NCBI RefSeq assembly: GCF_000250675.2
Contig: NC_018681.1
Coordinates: 9,114,001 to 9,178,000 of the forward strand
Length of the DNA stretch: 64,000 nt
Reading direction: 5' to 3'
Source: Nocardia brasiliensis ATCC 700358
Lineage (GTDB): Bacteria; Actinomycetota; Actinomycetes; Mycobacteriales; Mycobacteriaceae
Shown: positions 1 through 8,390 of the stretch, piece by piece
How positions within the stretch are numbered: position 1 is the first letter of the stretch
Layout: each line of letters opens with the position of its first letter
Notes under the pieces: generated by a model
What the model saw: only the letters and a program-made list of their open reading frames with translations
Told to the model about the DNA's origin: nothing
Databases searched by the model: none
Position numbers and translations under genes: made by a program

Positions 1-2
1 TG

Positions 3-3000
3 GCCGGGCTTGCCCTGCGGTCCATGCCGTACCGGGGACGGCTCGCGCTCATCCTCTGCGTCGGCCTGGTCGGCATCTGCGCGGGCTACGTCGGTGAGCT
101 GGGCGGTCCGTTCGCCGAATCGGTGCGGCTGTTCCTGGACTCCGGCGGCGCGCCGCTGCGCAACGTACACAAACTCGAGCCGCTGATCCGAATTCCCTTG
201 GTACTCGGCCTCGCCCAGCTGCTGGCCCGGGTGCCGCTGCCGGCCTCGGTGCCGATGCCGGTGTGGCGCAGCGCGTTCGCCCATCCCGAGCGGGACCGGG
301 TGGTCGCCGTCGCCGCCCTGGTGCTGACCGCGCTGACCCTGGCCACGTCGCTGGCCTGGACCGGCCGGCTGGCACCGCGCGGCGCCTACGACCGGGTGCC
401 CGCGTACTGGGAGCAGACCGCGCAGTGGTTGCACGACAACGCCGCCGACACCCGAGCGCTGGTCGTGCCCGGTGCGCCGTTCGGCAGCCAGGTCTGGGGG
501 CTGACCCGGGACGAACCGTTGCAGGCCTTGGCGAGCACGCCGTGGGCGGTCCGGGACTCGGTGCCGCTGAACCCGCCGGGCACCATCCGCGCCATGGATT
601 CGGTGCAGCGACTGATCGCCGACGGCAGGCCGTCCACCGGCCTGGCCCGCACACTGGCCGGACAGGGCATCGGAATCCTGGTGCTGCGCAACGACCTCGA
701 CGCCGAGACCTCGCGCTCGACCCGGCCGATGCTGGCGCACCGGGCGATCGAGGGTTCGCCGGGCTTGACCAAGGTCGCCGAATTCGGCGCACCGATCGAA
801 TCTGCGGTCATCGCCGAAGATCTCGTCGCCGACGGCGATCTGCGCCCCGCTTACCCGGCGGTCGAGATCTATCGCGTGGGCGCTCCGGCGCCGGGCACGC
901 CTGCCGAAGTGCGCAGCGGAGCCGGTGCGCCGCAATCGTTCCCGGGTGCGTACACGGTGCCGCTCGATACGATGCCGGTCGTCCAAGGCGGGCCCGAGGT
1001 GCTCGAACGTCTGCGCCGCGATCCCGGCACGGCCGATACCCCGGCTTTGCTCGCCGCCGACGCGGTGCGGGCGGGGCTGCCGATCGGACCGCTGACCGTC
1101 ACCGACACCCCGATGGATCGCGAGGCCGACTTCGGCCGGGTGGACAACCACAATTCGGCGCTGCGCGCGCCCGGCGACGCCCGCCGCACGCACAACCTGG
1201 TGCCCGACTACCCGGTCGACGGCGCGGAACCGGTGCGCGGGGAGTGGTCGGGGGCGACCGTCACGGCGTCCAGCTCCGCCGCCGATGCCACGCAACTCGG
1301 CGGTGCCGCGCCGGGTAGCTCGACCGCCGCCGCCGTCGACGGCGATCCGGCGACCGCCTGGGTCAGCAACGGCACCGAACACGCACTGGGCCAGTGGCTC
1401 CGGCTCGAGCTGGACCAGCCGGTCAAGGCCGGGCAGCTCACCTTCAGCACCAGCGCGGCCGCCATCGGCGACCCGGTGAAATGGGTGGAGGTACGCACGG
1501 CGAACGGCACCGTGACGACCAGGATTCCCGAACCCGGTACGCCGGTGTCGGTTTCGCTGCCCGCGGGCAAGACCACCTGGGTCACCATCACCGCCGTCCG
1601 CACCGAAACCGGCAAGCGCGGCGGGCAGTTCGGCATCAGCGAGCTGACACTGGACGACTACTCCGTGCGCGACCAGCCGGTCCGCGTCGACATCCGGCAC
1701 CGGACCGTGCTGCCGCCGACGCAGCCCGGAGCACAAGTGCGCGGCTGGGACCTCGGGCAGGAATTCCCCGGTCGCAGTGGCTGTTTCGATTCGCCGAACC
1801 GGGTGCGCTGCAGCAAGGGACTGGCCTTGGCACCGGAGGAGCCCGGCACGTTCCAGCGCACCCTCTCGGTGCCGGAGCCGATGTCGGTGACACCCGAACT
1901 GACCGTCCGCACTCGACAGGGCCCGGCGCTGGAGGCGCTGCTCACCGACCCCGACCGGCCGGTCGCCCGCGGCCAGGCCGACGTGGGGGACCTGCGCGGA
2001 GCGGCGTTCGCGGCGACGGACGGCGATCCGCGTACCAGCTGGACCGCGCCGGAGGACTCGGTGCGCGCGCTGACCGGCCCGAAACCCACACTGACACTCG
2101 AACTTCCCGAACCCGCGCTGGTGACGGGCCTCGACCTGACGCCGCCGCTGGGTGGACTCCCGGCCACGCCCACCGCCGTGGTGGTGAACCTGGGCGACGG
2201 ACCGCAGGTGCGGGAACTGGAACCGGGCGACCCCGGCACCCCGCGCCGGATCTCGCTGCACCCCACCGTGACCGATCGCATCGAACTCAGTCTGCAATCC
2301 TGGCGGCCGGTGCTCGACCAGACCGCGCTCGGCTTCGTACTCTCGCAACCGCCCGGTCTGGCCGAGGTCGAGGTGCTCGGCCCCGGCTACCCGGCCCCCG
2401 CACCACTGGACCGAGAGATCACCGTCCCCTGCGCGCTCGGACCGACGATCACCGTCGACGGGCAGATCCGCCAGACCTCGGTCACCGCCACCGCGGACGA
2501 GCTGCGCTCCGGCGCACCGGTTCCCGCGCGGGTGTGCCCGGACGACGCCGCGCCGCAGTCCGATTCCGGCGCGCTCGGGCTGGCACCGGGCCGGGCGGAT
2601 GTCACCGTCGGCCCGACCGACCTGTTCTTCGTCGACCGGCTTCGCCTGGACCGCACCGATTTAACTGCCGCGGACCCGGCGGACCGCAGCACCCGCGTGC
2701 TGGTGCTGCCGCTGAGCACGAACGTCGGCTGGCAAGCGAAAACGGCCGACGGGCGTGCGCTGGAGCCCGTGGTCGTCGACGGCTGGCAGCAGGCCTGGCT
2801 GGTCCCGGCCGACGCGCGCGGGTCCGTCACGGTGTCGTTCCCGATCGACCGCTGGTATCGCCTCGGGATCTTCGGCGGGCTGCTGCTCTTGCTCCCGCTG
2901 TTCTTCCTCGCGATTCCTCGCCGTACGCGTACTTCGGAAAAGGCTGCCGCCCAGGGGGATACCGCGCCCGAAAACACCGCCGCACCGGACTCCGAAGTGC

Positions 3001-3530
3001 CGGACACCACGCCCAACACAGGCGCGCCATCGAAAACCGGTGCCGACGTACCGGACCCGACGACCCACACAGCGGCGACGCCGGAAGCCGATGCCGACCC
3101 GTCGGACACCGCGCGCGATACCACCGCGACACTGAGAGCGGGTGCCGACGAACCCCACATCCCGCGCGACACAGCCGCATCACCGAAAGCCCCTGCCGAC
3201 GAGCCGGATTCCGCGCCGCGCACGTGGGGCACCCGCTGGCTCGGGGCGCTCGGGCTCGCCGCGGCCGCGACGGTGATCGCCGGTCCGGTCGGAACCTTGC
3301 TCACCGCAGGCACACTCGCGGCCGTCCGGTTCCGTCCCCGATATGCGGCGCGTGCGCTGGTCGTCGTCGCGGGCGTCGGCACCGTGCTGTCGGCGGCGGT
3401 GCTGTCCACCGGGCCGTGGCGCTCCGGCGACGGCTATCTCGGCGGCTCGCTCTGGGCACAGTTGCCCGCGCTGCTCGCCGTGGTCGCCGTCGGAGTCGCG
3501 GCGCTGCCGCCCGCACGCCGGAAGAACTGA
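3..3530 (+). CDS. aftD: Alpha-(1->3)-arabinofuranosyltransferase AftD, C-terminal part (5' end outside window)
   Basis: The frame is open back to the first bases, so the true start lies upstream; the first internal ATG is at 24. About 1,175 residues are visible, against about 1,400 in mycobacterial AftD (from memory). Family role: a polyprenyl-phosphoarabinose-dependent GT-C enzyme adding branching arabinose to arabinogalactan and lipoarabinomannan. Visible from residue 1 of the ATG-24 frame: membrane segments, a long extracytoplasmic DUF3367-type region with two discoidin/CBM-like modules (about 430-560 and 660-780), a membrane helix near 945-970 followed by RRTR, an Ala/Thr/Pro/Asp-rich linker, and further hydrophobic helices to the end. 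The linker (about 972-1067) is built of 17-residue repeats. The assignment rests on domain content and on the neighbouring envelope genes. Confidence 0.88.
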   Translation, partial: AGLALRSMPYRGRLALILCVGLVGICAGYVGELGGPFAESVRLFLDSGGAPLRNVHKLEPLIRIPLVLGLAQLLARVPLPASVPMPVWRSAFAHPERDRVVAVAALVLTALTLATSLAWTGRLAPRGAYDRVPAYWEQTAQWLHDNAADTRALVVPGAPFGSQVWGLTRDEPLQALASTPWAVRDSVPLNPPGTIRAMDSVQRLIADGRPSTGLARTLAGQGIGILVLRNDLDAETSRSTRPMLAHRAIEGSPGLTKVAEFGAPIESAVIAEDLVADGDLRPAYPAVEIYRVGAPAPGTPAEVRSGAGAPQSFPGAYTVPLDTMPVVQGGPEVLERLRRDPGTADTPALLAADAVRAGLPIGPLTVTDTPMDREADFGRVDNHNSALRAPGDARRTHNLVPDYPVDGAEPVRGEWSGATVTASSSAADATQLGGAAPGSSTAAAVDGDPATAWVSNGTEHALGQWLRLELDQPVKAGQLTFSTSAAAIGDPVKWVEVRTANGTVTTRIPEPGTPVSVSLPAGKTTWVTITAVRTETGKRGGQFGISELTLDDYSVRDQPVRVDIRHRTVLPPTQPGAQVRGWDLGQEFPGRSGCFDSPNRVRCSKGLALAPEEPGTFQRTLSVPEPMSVTPELTVRTRQGPALEALLTDPDRPVARGQADVGDLRGAAFAATDGDPRTSWTAPEDSVRALTGPKPTLTLELPEPALVTGLDLTPPLGGLPATPTAVVVNLGDGPQVRELEPGDPGTPRRISLHPTVTDRIELSLQSWRPVLDQTALGFVLSQPPGLAEVEVLGPGYPAPAPLDREITVPCALGPTITVDGQIRQTSVTATADELRSGAPVPARVCPDDAAPQSDSGALGLAPGRADVTVGPTDLFFVDRLRLDRTDLTAADPADRSTRVLVLPLSTNVGWQAKTADGRALEPVVVDGWQQAWLVPADARGSVTVSFPIDRWYRLGIFGGLLLLLPLFFLAIPRRTRTSEKAAAQGDTAPENTAAPDSEVPDTTPNTGAPSKTGADVPDPTTHTAATPEADADPSDTARDTTATLRAGADEPHIPRDTAASPKAPADEPDSAPRTWGTRWLGALGLAAAATVIAGPVGTLLTAGTLAAVRFRPRYAARALVVVAGVGTVLSAAVLSTGPWRSGDGYLGGSLWAQLPALLAVVAVGVAALPPARRKN
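2937..3224 (+). repeat. 51-bp in-frame tandem repeat encoding 17-residue units in aftD
   Basis: Units begin at 2988, 3039, 3090, 3141 and 3192, exactly 51 bp apart, with a weaker one at 2937. The best-conserved core is (G/D/P)AD(V/E/P)P at each unit start and a T-A-(A/T)-(T/S) stretch near each unit end. Because 51 is a multiple of three, copy number could vary without breaking the frame. The array lies between two membrane segments and replaces what should be a short linker. Confidence 0.8.
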
Positions 3531-3577
3531 CCGGCCGGGTATCGATTCAGGCTGCGGCGCAACGGACCTCGTTGCTA

Positions 3578-4090
3578 ATGTGGCCCGGCGTGGACACCTG
3601 TGCAGAATGTGGTTTCGTGTACGACCTGACCCGCGCGACCGACGTGGCGTCACTGGCCACCGAGCACGCCGTCGAATACGCCGACCTGCTCCTCACCGAT
3701 TCGCCGAAACTACGGCAACGCCCGGCGCCCGAGGTGTGGTCGCCGCTCGAATACGCCTGTCACATGCGCGATGTGCTGTTCGTGCAACGCGAACGCGCGC
3801 TCGCCGCCCGCCGCTGGGACACCCCGGAAGCGACGCCGATGGGCCGCGACGAACGCGTCGAGCACGACGGCTACGCGGATCAGCGTCCGTCGGATGTCGG
3901 CAGGCAGCTCCGCGACGCCGCGCAGCTGTTCGCCAACGTGCTGGACCGGTTGAAGGACGAGGACTGGGAGCGCACCCTGATCTACAGCTTCCCGCAGCGC
4001 CAGGAACGTTCGGTGCGCTGGCTCGCGCTGCACACCCTGCACGAATTGCGCCATCATCTGCGCGATATGCACCTCCAGCTGGACAGCTGA
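3578..4090 (+). CDS. DinB/YfiT-like four-helix-bundle protein
   Basis: A protein of 170 residues from the ATG at 3578; a GTG at 3590 is an equally likely start (166 residues), and neither has a clear ribosome binding site. A CxxC pair lies at the N-terminus (CAEC). The body matches the DinB_2 fold: a central His in YACHMRD and a C-terminal HELRHHLRDMH stretch supply the histidines that bind a divalent metal in this superfamily. Members include thiol-dependent transferases, but the substrate cannot be read here. It starts 47 bp after aftD on the same strand. Its last codons are duplicated just past the stop. Confidence 0.75.
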   Translation: MWPGVDTCAECGFVYDLTRATDVASLATEHAVEYADLLLTDSPKLRQRPAPEVWSPLEYACHMRDVLFVQRERALAARRWDTPEATPMGRDERVEHDGYADQRPSDVGRQLRDAAQLFANVLDRLKDEDWERTLIYSFPQRQERSVRWLALHTLHELRHHLRDMHLQLDS

Positions 4091-4114
4091 CGCGCGGCTG
4101 GACAGCTGGCGCGC
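4078..4114 (+). repeat. 19-bp duplication of the gene 3' end, including the stop codon
   Basis: The stretch GCTGGACAGCTG starting at 4078 contains the last codons of the DinB-like gene. It recurs starting at 4097 and is followed in both copies by (A/G)CGCGC. The TGA of the first copy is TGG in the second. The period is 19 bp. Confidence 0.7.
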
Positions 4115-4127
4115 AAGGCAATCCGGC

Positions 4128-5336
4128 TCACGGGGCGGCGAGCCGGTCCTCTTCCTCGAGTTCGCGCGGCGGCTTCGGGCGGTCCCAGCGCCGCATCCAC
4201 TGCCGGGCAGGCTCCTCGATCAACGCATAGCTGGCCGCGGCCACGGGCAAGGTCAGCGCGATGGTGAGCACGAGGACGTAGCCGAAATCGCCGGCGAACG
4301 GCAGGATCCCGAAGACCGGGAAGACCACCGAGAGCACCGCGAGATGCCAGATGAAGATGCCGTAGGACCAGCGCCCGACGGTCGCGGCCACCCGGGACTC
4401 CAGCCACCGGTGCGACCGGCCCGGCGCACCGAGTACCAGCGGGGCTAGCAGGGTGAAGCCGATGATCGCGCCGAGACCCATCTTCGCCGCGTACTGCCAC
4501 GGCTGCGCGTGGGTCAGTCCGGCGGGGCCCGCGACATCGGTCGCCGAGACGCCGAACGCGACCGCCGCGACCGCCCACATCAGCGGCTGATTCCCCGCCA
4601 CCCGCCAACCTTTCGATAGCTTTTCGCTATGAAGTGACAGTTCGGCCAGCACCATTCCCATCGCGAACCACGGCAGATATGCGGGCAGCCAATTATCGGA
4701 ATGGATGGCATCGGGGGTCGGCACCGGAATGAAGTTCCAGCCCAGGCACACCGCCGCGAATACGAGCAACACCGGAACCCGGTACCGAGCGGCGTTCCCG
4801 CGCAACCACACCAGGGCGAACGCGAGCAACGGCAGCACCAGATAGAAGGCCACCTCCACCGAGAGGCTCCACATCTGGGTCAGCCCATCGGTCAGCGTCA
4901 ACGGCACGAATACCTGCAGCAGCGCCAGATTCGACACCCACACGCGCAGGCCCGCGGTCCCGGCCGCACCGGGCAGCAGCACCAGCACCGCGATCACCAC
5001 CACCCAGTACGCGGGCAGAATGCGCGCGGCGCGATGCCGGAGGTAGTAGCCCACCGACGGGGCCGGTCCCAGCCCGCGCGCCCCCGTCGCGTGCGGACGC
5101 CACAGCAGGAAACCGGAGAGCGCGAAGAACACCGCGACCGCCATGTCGAACCGTCCCCAGACCCGTCCGAGCACGGGGGTATTGGCCGCACCGGTCTGAA
5201 AAGCTACGTGCGTCAACAACACTCCGAGCGCGGCCAATCCGCGCATACCTTCCAGCGCGGGGAGAAATGCGCGCGCGGGCACGGATTCCGCGGCCGGTGG
5301 AACGGTCGTGTCGGCGGTGGGCAGCGTTGCGGTCAT
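4128..5336 (-). CDS. Acyltransferase 3 family membrane protein (OafA/YrhL type)
   Basis: A protein of 402 residues. An N-terminal stretch GMRGLAALGVLLTH carries the family's conserved R and H, followed by about ten membrane helices and a C-terminal ALIEEPARQWMRR, typical of Acyl_transf_3 (PF01757). Family members move acyl groups onto sugars or lipids on the outer face of the membrane. It matches Rv0228 in type and position in the mycobacterial order, next to the DUF3068 gene. A role in acylating an envelope glycolipid is likely, but the acceptor is unknown. It converges on the DinB-like gene and diverges from the DUF3068 gene. Confidence 0.87.
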   Translation of the reverse strand: MTATLPTADTTVPPAAESVPARAFLPALEGMRGLAALGVLLTHVAFQTGAANTPVLGRVWGRFDMAVAVFFALSGFLLWRPHATGARGLGPAPSVGYYLRHRAARILPAYWVVVIAVLVLLPGAAGTAGLRVWVSNLALLQVFVPLTLTDGLTQMWSLSVEVAFYLVLPLLAFALVWLRGNAARYRVPVLLVFAAVCLGWNFIPVPTPDAIHSDNWLPAYLPWFAMGMVLAELSLHSEKLSKGWRVAGNQPLMWAVAAVAFGVSATDVAGPAGLTHAQPWQYAAKMGLGAIIGFTLLAPLVLGAPGRSHRWLESRVAATVGRWSYGIFIWHLAVLSVVFPVFGILPFAGDFGYVLVLTIALTLPVAAASYALIEEPARQWMRRWDRPKPPRELEEEDRLAAP

Positions 5337-5473
5337 CGGGCTCCAGTCTGCCTTGCCGATTTTCAGGTGATAACTCTACGTTTCACATTTCGCGCTAAAC
5401 TCGGGCGATTTCTCGGCCGTTTCCGGCCTCGACGCCGCATGGTACGACATCGGACTGTTAGTGTCGGGGCTCA

Positions 5474-5506
5474 CGAGTGCCACGGGGGTTGAACCCGGGG
5501 CACTCG
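5474..5506 (+). other. Hairpin in the putative 5' leader of the DUF3068 gene
   Basis: An 8-bp stem (5474-5481 with 5499-5506), a single A/G internal mismatch, then a 4-bp stem (5483-5486 with 5494-5497) closing a 7-nt loop. It lies 24 nt before the ribosome binding site at 5531. There is no T-tract, so a terminator is unlikely. No known riboswitch was recognised. Confidence 0.45.
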
Positions 5507-5542
5507 CCGGAACGACCCTGTTCTACGACGAGGAGAGTTTGC

Positions 5543-6688
5543 ATGGCACTGAGTGCCGGAACCAGAAGGACGGTGGCCTGCCTGCTCGTGGGTCTCGGCG
5601 CGTTGCTGATCGTCGCCGCGCTGATGATCCCGACATACACCGTCGGCAAACTGGCGAAGACTCCTCTCGATCTCGAGATCACCACGATCGCGACCAACCA
5701 ACCCGGTGAAGAGAGTCTCGTGCTGGACTCCAAGTCGCTCACCGGCGACGGCGTCGCGAAGATCGACAAGGACGTCAACCTGGTCTCGCAGCGCTTCCTC
5801 ACCGTCGAAGAGCCCTCCGATGCCTCCGAGATGACGGTGCAGGCGGGTTCGACGTTGCGGCGCACCGACAAGCAGGGCGACACCGGCCTGCTGACCGCGA
5901 CCATCGACCGCGTCACCATCGACCGCAAGACCGGTGAGCCGGTCGACAAGGAGCCGAACGGCTCGATCGCGGTCACGGTGAACAAGGAGATGCAGTCGGT
6001 CGCCGACCCGGTGCAGCACACCGGCCTGCAGTACCGCTTCCCGATCGGTACCGAGAAGAAGACCTACCCGTACTTCGATCTCAACGTGCGCAAGACCTAC
6101 GACATCAACTTCGTCGAGGAAACCGAGATCAACAGCCTGAAGGTCTACCACTTCCAGCAGACCATCCCGGCGACCAACCTCTACGACGTGGTGCCCGCGC
6201 CGACCAACAAGCTGACCTTCCCGGCCGCCAAGTGGGGCGTCGAGGGCGAGGGCGACGTCACCATGGCCCGCTGGTACAGCAACACCCGCGACGTGTGGGT
6301 CGAGCCGGAGACCGGCACCGTGATCAAGGGTGGCGAGCAGCTGCACCTGTTCTACGCGCGCTCCGGCGACAAGCCCGAGGTCAGCGCGCTGAAGTCGCAT
6401 ATCGTCTTCAACGAGAACACCATCGAGTCGCAGATCGCGGTGGCCAAGGAGAACATCGACAAGCTGTCGCTGTACGGCCGGATCATGCCGATCATCCTCG
6501 GTGTGCTCGGCGTGATCGCGTTGATCGTGGGCGTGATCCTCGGCGTGCGCGGCGGCTCCGCGGCCGCCCCGGCGGGCAGCGGCGGGCCGTTGAACCGGCG
6601 CTCCGGTGGTTCGGCCGCGGCCGGTGGGACGCGGCCGGTGGACAACGATCCGCCGACCGAACAGATCAAGATCACGAAACAACCGTGA
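5543..6688 (+). CDS. DUF3068 (PorA-family) envelope protein, PgfA-like
   Basis: A protein of 381 residues. The ATG at 5543 is chosen because AGGAGA sits at 5531-5536; upstream in-frame ATG codons lack this. One membrane helix near residues 11-31 and one near 312-335 enclose a large extracytoplasmic domain. This is the DUF3068 architecture that databases call PorA family. The mycobacterial homologue Rv0227c/MSMEG_0317 (PgfA) has been reported to act with MmpL3 in trafficking mycolate glycolipids at the growing pole, and a corynebacterial homologue affects lipomannan/LAM maturation (from memory). The neighbourhood agrees. A strong terminator follows. Confidence 0.85.
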   Translation: MALSAGTRRTVACLLVGLGALLIVAALMIPTYTVGKLAKTPLDLEITTIATNQPGEESLVLDSKSLTGDGVAKIDKDVNLVSQRFLTVEEPSDASEMTVQAGSTLRRTDKQGDTGLLTATIDRVTIDRKTGEPVDKEPNGSIAVTVNKEMQSVADPVQHTGLQYRFPIGTEKKTYPYFDLNVRKTYDINFVEETEINSLKVYHFQQTIPATNLYDVVPAPTNKLTFPAAKWGVEGEGDVTMARWYSNTRDVWVEPETGTVIKGGEQLHLFYARSGDKPEVSALKSHIVFNENTIESQIAVAKENIDKLSLYGRIMPIILGVLGVIALIVGVILGVRGGSAAAPAGSGGPLNRRSGGSAAAGGTRPVDNDPPTEQIKITKQP

Positions 6689-6703
6689 TGTAGCACCGTG
6701 ATT

Positions 6704-6730
6704 CGGCCCCCGGTCCTCGACCGGGGGCCG
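6704..6730. terminator. Bidirectional rho-independent-type terminator
   Basis: A perfect 11-bp GC-rich stem (6704-6714 with 6720-6730) around a 5-nt loop, followed by TTT at 6731. It lies between the 3' ends of the convergent DUF3068 gene and the broken VOC gene, so it can serve both. Confidence 0.8.
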
Positions 6731-6732
6731 TT

Positions 6733-7090
6733 TCATTTGTAGGCCACCGGGTGTCGCGGTTCGTAGAGCAACATCGTGCCCGCGCCCGGCACCCGCAGGT
6801 CGATACACCGGCCGAAGCCGCGATCGACGATCTCACCCGCGAATTCCGCACCACGACCGGCCAATTCGGCGACGGTCTGCGCCAGGTCGTCACACATCAG
6901 CGAAATCTCGTGCACCGGCGCGCCGTCGGTCGGATGCACACCGAGTTCGCTCGGACCGGTCCCGAAAATCAACCAGCCCCCGTGCGCATCCACATGCGGC
7001 CAGCGCAGCACGTCACGGAAAAAAAGCCCGCGCCGCCTCCGGATCCGTCGCGTACACCAGCGTGTGCACAGCAGTGATCATGCGCGCCAT
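6733..7090 (-). pseudogene. VOC (glyoxalase/bleomycin-resistance) family gene with a frameshift
   Basis: Read on the minus strand, the N-terminal part starts at ATG 7090 or 7081, giving ITAVHTLVYATDPEAARAFF. It runs into a stop just after a run of seven A (7019-7025 on the plus strand). Dropping one base restores the frame to the downstream part (from 7011), which has the VOC patterns FGTGPSELGVHP, HEISLMCDD and a final LLYEPRHP. The joined protein would be about 118 residues, a normal single VOC module. The cause is either a real frameshift in a homopolymer or a sequencing/assembly error. Confidence 0.75.
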
Positions 7091-7260
7091 CGTAGGCCAA
7101 AGCCGCTTTCACCAGGGGCGATACGCTGTGCGGGGTGGTTACCGAGCGAGTACCCGGGGGCACCGTCGGCCACCCCGCGACATCGCCGGCCATGCACCGG
7201 GGCCGCGCCGAAGTCTGGACCATCGCCGAACGCAGACCGCCGGCACCATAGGCGCCTCGT
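7091..7260. other. Intergenic stretch before the 91-bp array
   Basis: No gene, promoter or RNA was recognised here. The sequence at 7205-7216 vaguely resembles a repeat-unit core but is out of register. The whole gene-free span runs to 7612, and its remainder is the tandem array. Confidence 0.5.
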
Positions 7261-7624
7261 CGAGTTCGACGGACGGCTCGGCATGCTCTGTGCCGCAAGT
7301 CCGCAGTCGAACCCGCAACACAGCCGATCCGGTGCCTCGGTCAGCCAGCGCCGAGTACGACTCTCGTCTCGGCATGCGCTGTACCGCAAGTCCGCAATGG
7401 AACCCGCGACACAGCTGGCCCCGCCCATCCGTCAACCGACGCCGAACCCGACGGACAGCACGACACGCGCTGTGCCGCAGGTCCACAGTGGGAACCCCCA
7501 ACACAGCCGATCCGTCCATCCGTCACGCGACGCCGAACCCGATGGACGGCACGGCACGCGCTGTGCCGCGGGTCCGGAGAGGAGCCCGCGGCACAGTCGG
7601 TCCGGTGCATGGTCAGGCGGCGTC
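7261..7624. repeat. 91-bp degenerate tandem repeat, four copies
   Basis: Units start at 7261, 7352, 7443 and 7534, each exactly 91 bp apart. The core (C)TGT(G/A)CCGC recurs at 7288, 7379, 7470 and 7561, and CGA-rich unit starts recur at the same spacing. Each unit contains an inverted repeat, perfect only in the copy next to the gene. That last unit runs through the stop codon of the 7613 gene, so the unit looks derived from the gene's 3' end plus its terminator, copied away from the gene. Confidence 0.8.
7561..7596 (-). terminator. Hairpin terminator of the 7613 gene
   Basis: A perfect 12-bp stem (7561-7572 with 7585-7596) with a 12-nt loop, beginning 16 nt past the stop codon on the minus strand. 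There is no T-tract. Imperfect versions occur in the other three repeat units. Confidence 0.65.
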
Positions 7625-8017
7625 GAGGGCCGCGACGATCTTGCGGGCCATTGCCGCGACGGCGGGGGCGGGCGTGCCCTTGCCGAACTGGGCCGCGTCG
7701 ACGGCGACCAGGACGGTGTCGCGGAAGTTGCCCGCCTCGGCCGGGTACTGCTCGCCGAGCAGGTGCATGGCCGCGGTCAGGGCGGGCAGCACCTGGTCGG
7801 CGAGTTCGGCGACGGACTTGCCGGGCAGGTGGATGTCCCGGGACTTGGCTGCGAGCACATGGCCGACCAGGCCGGTCGCGGACGTCAAGGCGGTGGAGCC
7901 CTGCGCGATGCCCTTGTGCGGCGCGCCGGCGGCCGCGATCAGCGATACCGCGCCGTAGGCGGCGGTGCGCAGGGTGGCCTTGTCCTGGTCGGTCAGGGTG
8001 CTGGTGATGGTGCTCAT
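7613..8017 (-). CDS. Conserved hypothetical protein, 134 residues, all-alpha
   Basis: The start at ATG 8017 is backed by GAGGAGT a few bases upstream. The longer frame to 8218 adds an Arg/Ser-rich stretch of no visible merit. The protein is Ala-rich and predicted helical, with no signal peptide, membrane segment or recognised catalytic motif. I do not recognise the family. It is monocistronic, with the flippase-like gene upstream on the same strand. Its 3' end is the edge of the 91-bp tandem array. Confidence 0.7.
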   Translation of the reverse strand: MSTITSTLTDQDKATLRTAAYGAVSLIAAAGAPHKGIAQGSTALTSATGLVGHVLAAKSRDIHLPGKSVAELADQVLPALTAAMHLLGEQYPAEAGNFRDTVLVAVDAAQFGKGTPAPAVAAMARKIVAALDAA

Positions 8018-8390
8018 GTCTGGTACTCCTCGAAATCGTTTGTGGCAGTGGTCGGAACCCCGTTGGCGCCGGCCGCTTTGTTCGATGGATGTACTTTCGC
8101 CGGGTCGCCTGACACCGCCCTGACAGCCACCTGACACTGCCGCTGACACCGAGCGGGCGGACGCCGACCTTGCGCGGGAGGTGTCGGCGCTCACCTCATG
8201 CCACCCCGCACACCTCACACCATCACGCGCACCTCACGTCACCGTGCGCTCATGCCACCGCGCACACCTCTCACCTCACCCCGCGCACCTATTGTCACCC
8301 CGCGCGCGTGTCAGCTGAACGACATGCGCGCGGGATGACAGGAAGTGCGCGGGGCGGGGAGGCGTTGCCGCCGTAGTTATCTCGGAGGCG
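8018..8390. other. Intergenic region with degenerate CGCGCACCTCAC-type repeats
   Basis: Contains the promoter and leader of the 7613 gene near 8018-8100. From 8190 to 8292 there are imperfect copies of a CATGCCACC-CGCACACCTC segment at 8198 and 8251 and related CGCGCACCT blocks. These resemble one arm of the hairpin at 8293. No coding sequence is convincing. Confidence 0.5.
8293..8340 (-). terminator. Large hairpin downstream of the flippase-like gene
   Basis: A 20-bp inverted repeat (8293-8312 with 8321-8340) with two mismatches and an 8-nt loop, starting about 50 nt past the stop at 8391 on the minus strand. There is no T-tract. A terminator is the simplest reading. Confidence 0.6.

Noticed and set aside
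1394..3577. Plus-strand open frame of the DinB-like gene extending back through aftD
   Set aside because: The upstream part is an Arg-rich shadow of aftD; only the part from 3578 has the composition and motifs of a protein.
5471..6808. Minus-strand frame of 445 codons opposite the DUF3068 gene
   Set aside because: Antisense shadow; Asp/Arg/His/Val-rich without any domain, and it runs across the terminator at 6704-6730.
7261..7624. CRISPR array
   Set aside because: Units diverge along their whole length instead of alternating identical repeats with unique spacers, the 91-bp period is too long, and no cas gene is present.
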